From Pseudomonadota bacterium (lineage in GTDB: Bacteria; Pseudomonadota; Alphaproteobacteria; Rhizobiales; Afifellaceae), in the NCBI GenBank assembly GCA_023417735.1, contig JAEZEK010000326.1:1-6309 (forward strand): a DNA stretch of 6,309 nt, in the 5' to 3' direction. The notes below the pieces were generated by a model that ran no database searches, was not told the DNA's origin, and saw only the letters and a list, made by a program, of their open reading frames with translations. Each line of letters begins with the position of its first letter. The stretch's first letter is position 1. Below are positions 4,766 through 6,309 of the stretch, one piece after another. The translations under genes and the position numbers were made by a program.

Positions 4766-6309
4766 ATGATGACGGCTGAACGATTCAAGTGGGGCGGGCT
4801 CGACCTCGCGCTCGTCGGCGCTGCGGGTGCCGGCCTTGGCGCCGGCCTGCTCGCCTGGGCGCTCGGCGACACGCGCACGGCGGCTCTCCTCTGGGGCGCA
4901 GGGATCGTTCCCGTGCTGGCGGGTCTCGCATTCGAGATCGTCACCTCGCTCCGGCGCGGCGAGGTCGGGCTCGACATCATCGCCGCGCTCGCGATGACGG
5001 CCGCGCTCCTGATGGGCGAGACGCTCGCCGGCGTGGTGGTCGCGCTGATGTACTCCGGCGGGCAGTTCCTCGAAAGCTATGCGGCCCGGCGGGCGCGGCG
5101 CGAGCTGACGGCGCTGCTCGAGCGCGCGCCGAGAACCGCCGCACGGTTTGAAGCGTCCGGGCTGGTCGAGATCCCGATCGAGGAGGTTCTGCCCGGCGAC
5201 CGGCTTCTCGTGCGGCATGGCGACATCATTCCCGTCGACGGTACGGTCGGAACCGGGCCCGCGGTGCTCGACCAGTCGGCGCTGACGGGCGAATCGATGC
5301 CCGTCCGCCGCGCCTCGGGCGAAGAGGTGCTCAGCGGGTCGCTCAATGTGGGTGCCCCGTTCGAGCTCCGCGCGATCCGGCCGGCCGCGGAAAGCACGAT
5401 GGCCGGCATCGTGCGGCTCGTGGCGGGCGCCGAGCGGGCCAAGGCGCCCATGTCCCGGCTCGCGGATCGATACGCCATGCTGTTTCTCGCTGTGACGCTG
5501 GCGCTCACCGCCGCAGCCTGGTTCGGGTCAGGCGACGGAAGCCGCGCGCTCGCCGTCCTGGTCATCGCGACGCCATGCCCGCTCATCCTGGCGGTGCCGA
5601 TCGCGCTCATCGCCGGCGTATCCCGGGCAGCCGCCCACGGCATTCTCGTGAAGGGCGCAGCCGCGCTCGAAGCGCTGGCGGCCGCGCGCGTGATGGTGAT
5701 CGACAAGACCGGAACGCTCACCTCCGGCCAGCCCGAACTGGTCGACGAGGAAGCGCTGGCCGGCGATCCCGCCGAGGCGCTGAGGCTCGGTGCGTCGCTG
5801 GAGCAGGCGTCGCGCCATCCCGTCGCCACGGCGCTGGCCGAGGCGGCGCGAGCGCGCGGGCTCGTCCTCTCGCCGCCGTCGGAGGTGCTGGAGGATGCAG
5901 GGGCGGGCGTGGAGGGGACGGTCGAAGGCAGGGCCGTTCTCGTCGGTTCGCCGGCCTTCGTGCGGCAAGCGCTCGGAATGCATGGCGATGCGCTCGACCG
6001 CGCGTTCCCGGACGACCGGCTCACCGTCGCGGTTGCGATCGACCGTCGTCCGGCGCTCGTCCTCTACCTGGCCGATCGGGCGCGCCCGGAGGCTGTCCAG
6101 GCCCTCCGCGCCCTGCGCGGCCTCGGCGTCACGCGCTCCGTGCTCGCCACGGGAGACCGGCTCGAGATCGCCGGCTCGGTGGCCTCGGGGCTCGGTTTCG
6201 ATGCCGTCCGCGCCGAGCTCGTTCCGGCGCAGAAGGTGGAGGTCGTGATCGCCGAGCGGGCTCATGGCCGCGTCATGATGGTGGGCGACGGCGTGAACGA
6301 TGCGCCGGC
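4766..6309 (+). CDS. P1B-type heavy-metal-translocating P-type ATPase, C-terminus cut by window edge
   Basis: The protein is an ATP-driven transition-metal exporter of the inner membrane. The 514 complete residues show, in order: helices at about 14-33, 41-60, 70-86 and 88-106; an actuator domain with DQSALTGES (169-177); helices at about 236-253 and 260-285, the latter with the metal-site motif TPC (269-271) in ATPCPLILAVPIAL; the phosphorylation motif DKTGTLT with Asp313; the P1B His-Pro pair 351-352; TGD at 462-464; and GDGVND at 507-512. The last two helices lie beyond the right edge. No N-terminal heavy-metal-associated domain (GMTCxxC) or Cys/His-rich tail is present. TPC, rather than CPC, makes a classical Cu or Zn/Cd exporter less likely; TPC occurs in the Nia/P1B-5 group, but the rest of the motif may place this elsewhere. 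ATG 4766 and 4769 are equivalent; an in-frame TGA at 4754 bars an earlier start. The metal is unknown. Confidence 0.93.
   Translation, partial: MMTAERFKWGGLDLALVGAAGAGLGAGLLAWALGDTRTAALLWGAGIVPVLAGLAFEIVTSLRRGEVGLDIIAALAMTAALLMGETLAGVVVALMYSGGQFLESYAARRARRELTALLERAPRTAARFEASGLVEIPIEEVLPGDRLLVRHGDIIPVDGTVGTGPAVLDQSALTGESMPVRRASGEEVLSGSLNVGAPFELRAIRPAAESTMAGIVRLVAGAERAKAPMSRLADRYAMLFLAVTLALTAAAWFGSGDGSRALAVLVIATPCPLILAVPIALIAGVSRAAAHGILVKGAAALEALAAARVMVIDKTGTLTSGQPELVDEEALAGDPAEALRLGASLEQASRHPVATALAEAARARGLVLSPPSEVLEDAGAGVEGTVEGRAVLVGSPAFVRQALGMHGDALDRAFPDDRLTVAVAIDRRPALVLYLADRARPEAVQALRALRGLGVTRSVLATGDRLEIAGSVASGLGFDAVRAELVPAQKVEVVIAERAHGRVMMVGDGVNDAP

Noticed and set aside
4724..4768. Inverted repeat CATCCC/GGGATG as an operator between the deacetylase and ATPase genes
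   Set aside because: The arms are only 6 bp, 33 bases apart, and the right arm includes the ATPase start codon; chance is the simpler explanation.
2791..4779. 662-residue plus-strand open frame
   Set aside because: It is antisense to DUF502, the isomerase and the deacetylase, all of which carry complete family motifs. Its composition is Asp/Glu/His/Arg-rich, as expected for a GC-driven shadow frame.
3677..5218. 513-residue minus-strand open frame over the deacetylase and ATPase starts
   Set aside because: It overlaps two genes with clear motifs in other frames and its translation is Arg-rich without domain signatures.
5077..6265. Two minus-strand open frames within the ATPase
   Set aside because: The plus-strand frame encodes all P-type ATPase motifs without interruption; the minus frames are Ser/Arg/Ala-rich antisense.
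1..6309. Mobile element, CRISPR array, toxin-antitoxin or defence system
   Set aside because: No transposase, integrase, regularly spaced repeat, or small paired genes with such motifs were found on either strand.

Overview
The window is very GC-rich, with densely packed genes and third codon positions that are mostly G or C. It reads as chromosomal DNA of an alphaproteobacterium, probably of the Rhizobiales/Hyphomicrobiales or a related order. This placement rests on gene content (aerobic HemF, TrmL, DUF502, an HdeD-like protein) and composition only; no rRNA or tRNA is present to test it. Eight protein genes are supported, two of them cut by the window edges. The long ORFs on the opposite strand of these genes are shadows produced by high GC.

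Left part (1-1505): the N-terminal third of hemF (aerobic coproporphyrinogen III oxidase) is on the minus strand and runs off the left edge. Then comes a 133-bp divergent intergenic region with a perfect 18-bp palindrome and a 13-bp-stem hairpin that overlaps the ribosome binding site of the next gene. That gene encodes a six-helix HdeD-family (DUF308) membrane protein on the plus strand. It converges on trmL (tRNA 2'-O-methyltransferase, minus strand). The two stop codons lie inside one 14-bp palindrome.

Middle part (1506-3246): a 162-bp divergent region with clustered inverted repeats separates trmL from a plus-strand gene for a 280-residue bicupin. Its second cupin barrel keeps a His-rich metal site, while its first lacks the metal ligands. 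This gene converges on a DUF502 membrane protein on the minus strand.

Right part (2551-6309): a minus-strand operon reads PIG-L/LmbE-type deacetylase, then D-lyxose/D-mannose-type isomerase, then DUF502 protein, with gaps of 9 and 42 bp. Divergent from it is a P1B-type (heavy-metal) ATPase with a TPC membrane motif and no N-terminal metal-binding domain; it runs off the right edge after the GDGxND motif.

Together the genes suggest core metabolism (heme, tRNA modification) on the left and a small accessory sugar-modification operon next to a metal transporter on the right. I see no mobile element, CRISPR array, phage gene or recognised defence system. The most unusual items are the hairpin over the HdeD ribosome binding site, the altered bicupin metal site, the deacetylase-isomerase-DUF502 operon, and the TPC-type ATPase without a metal-binding domain.
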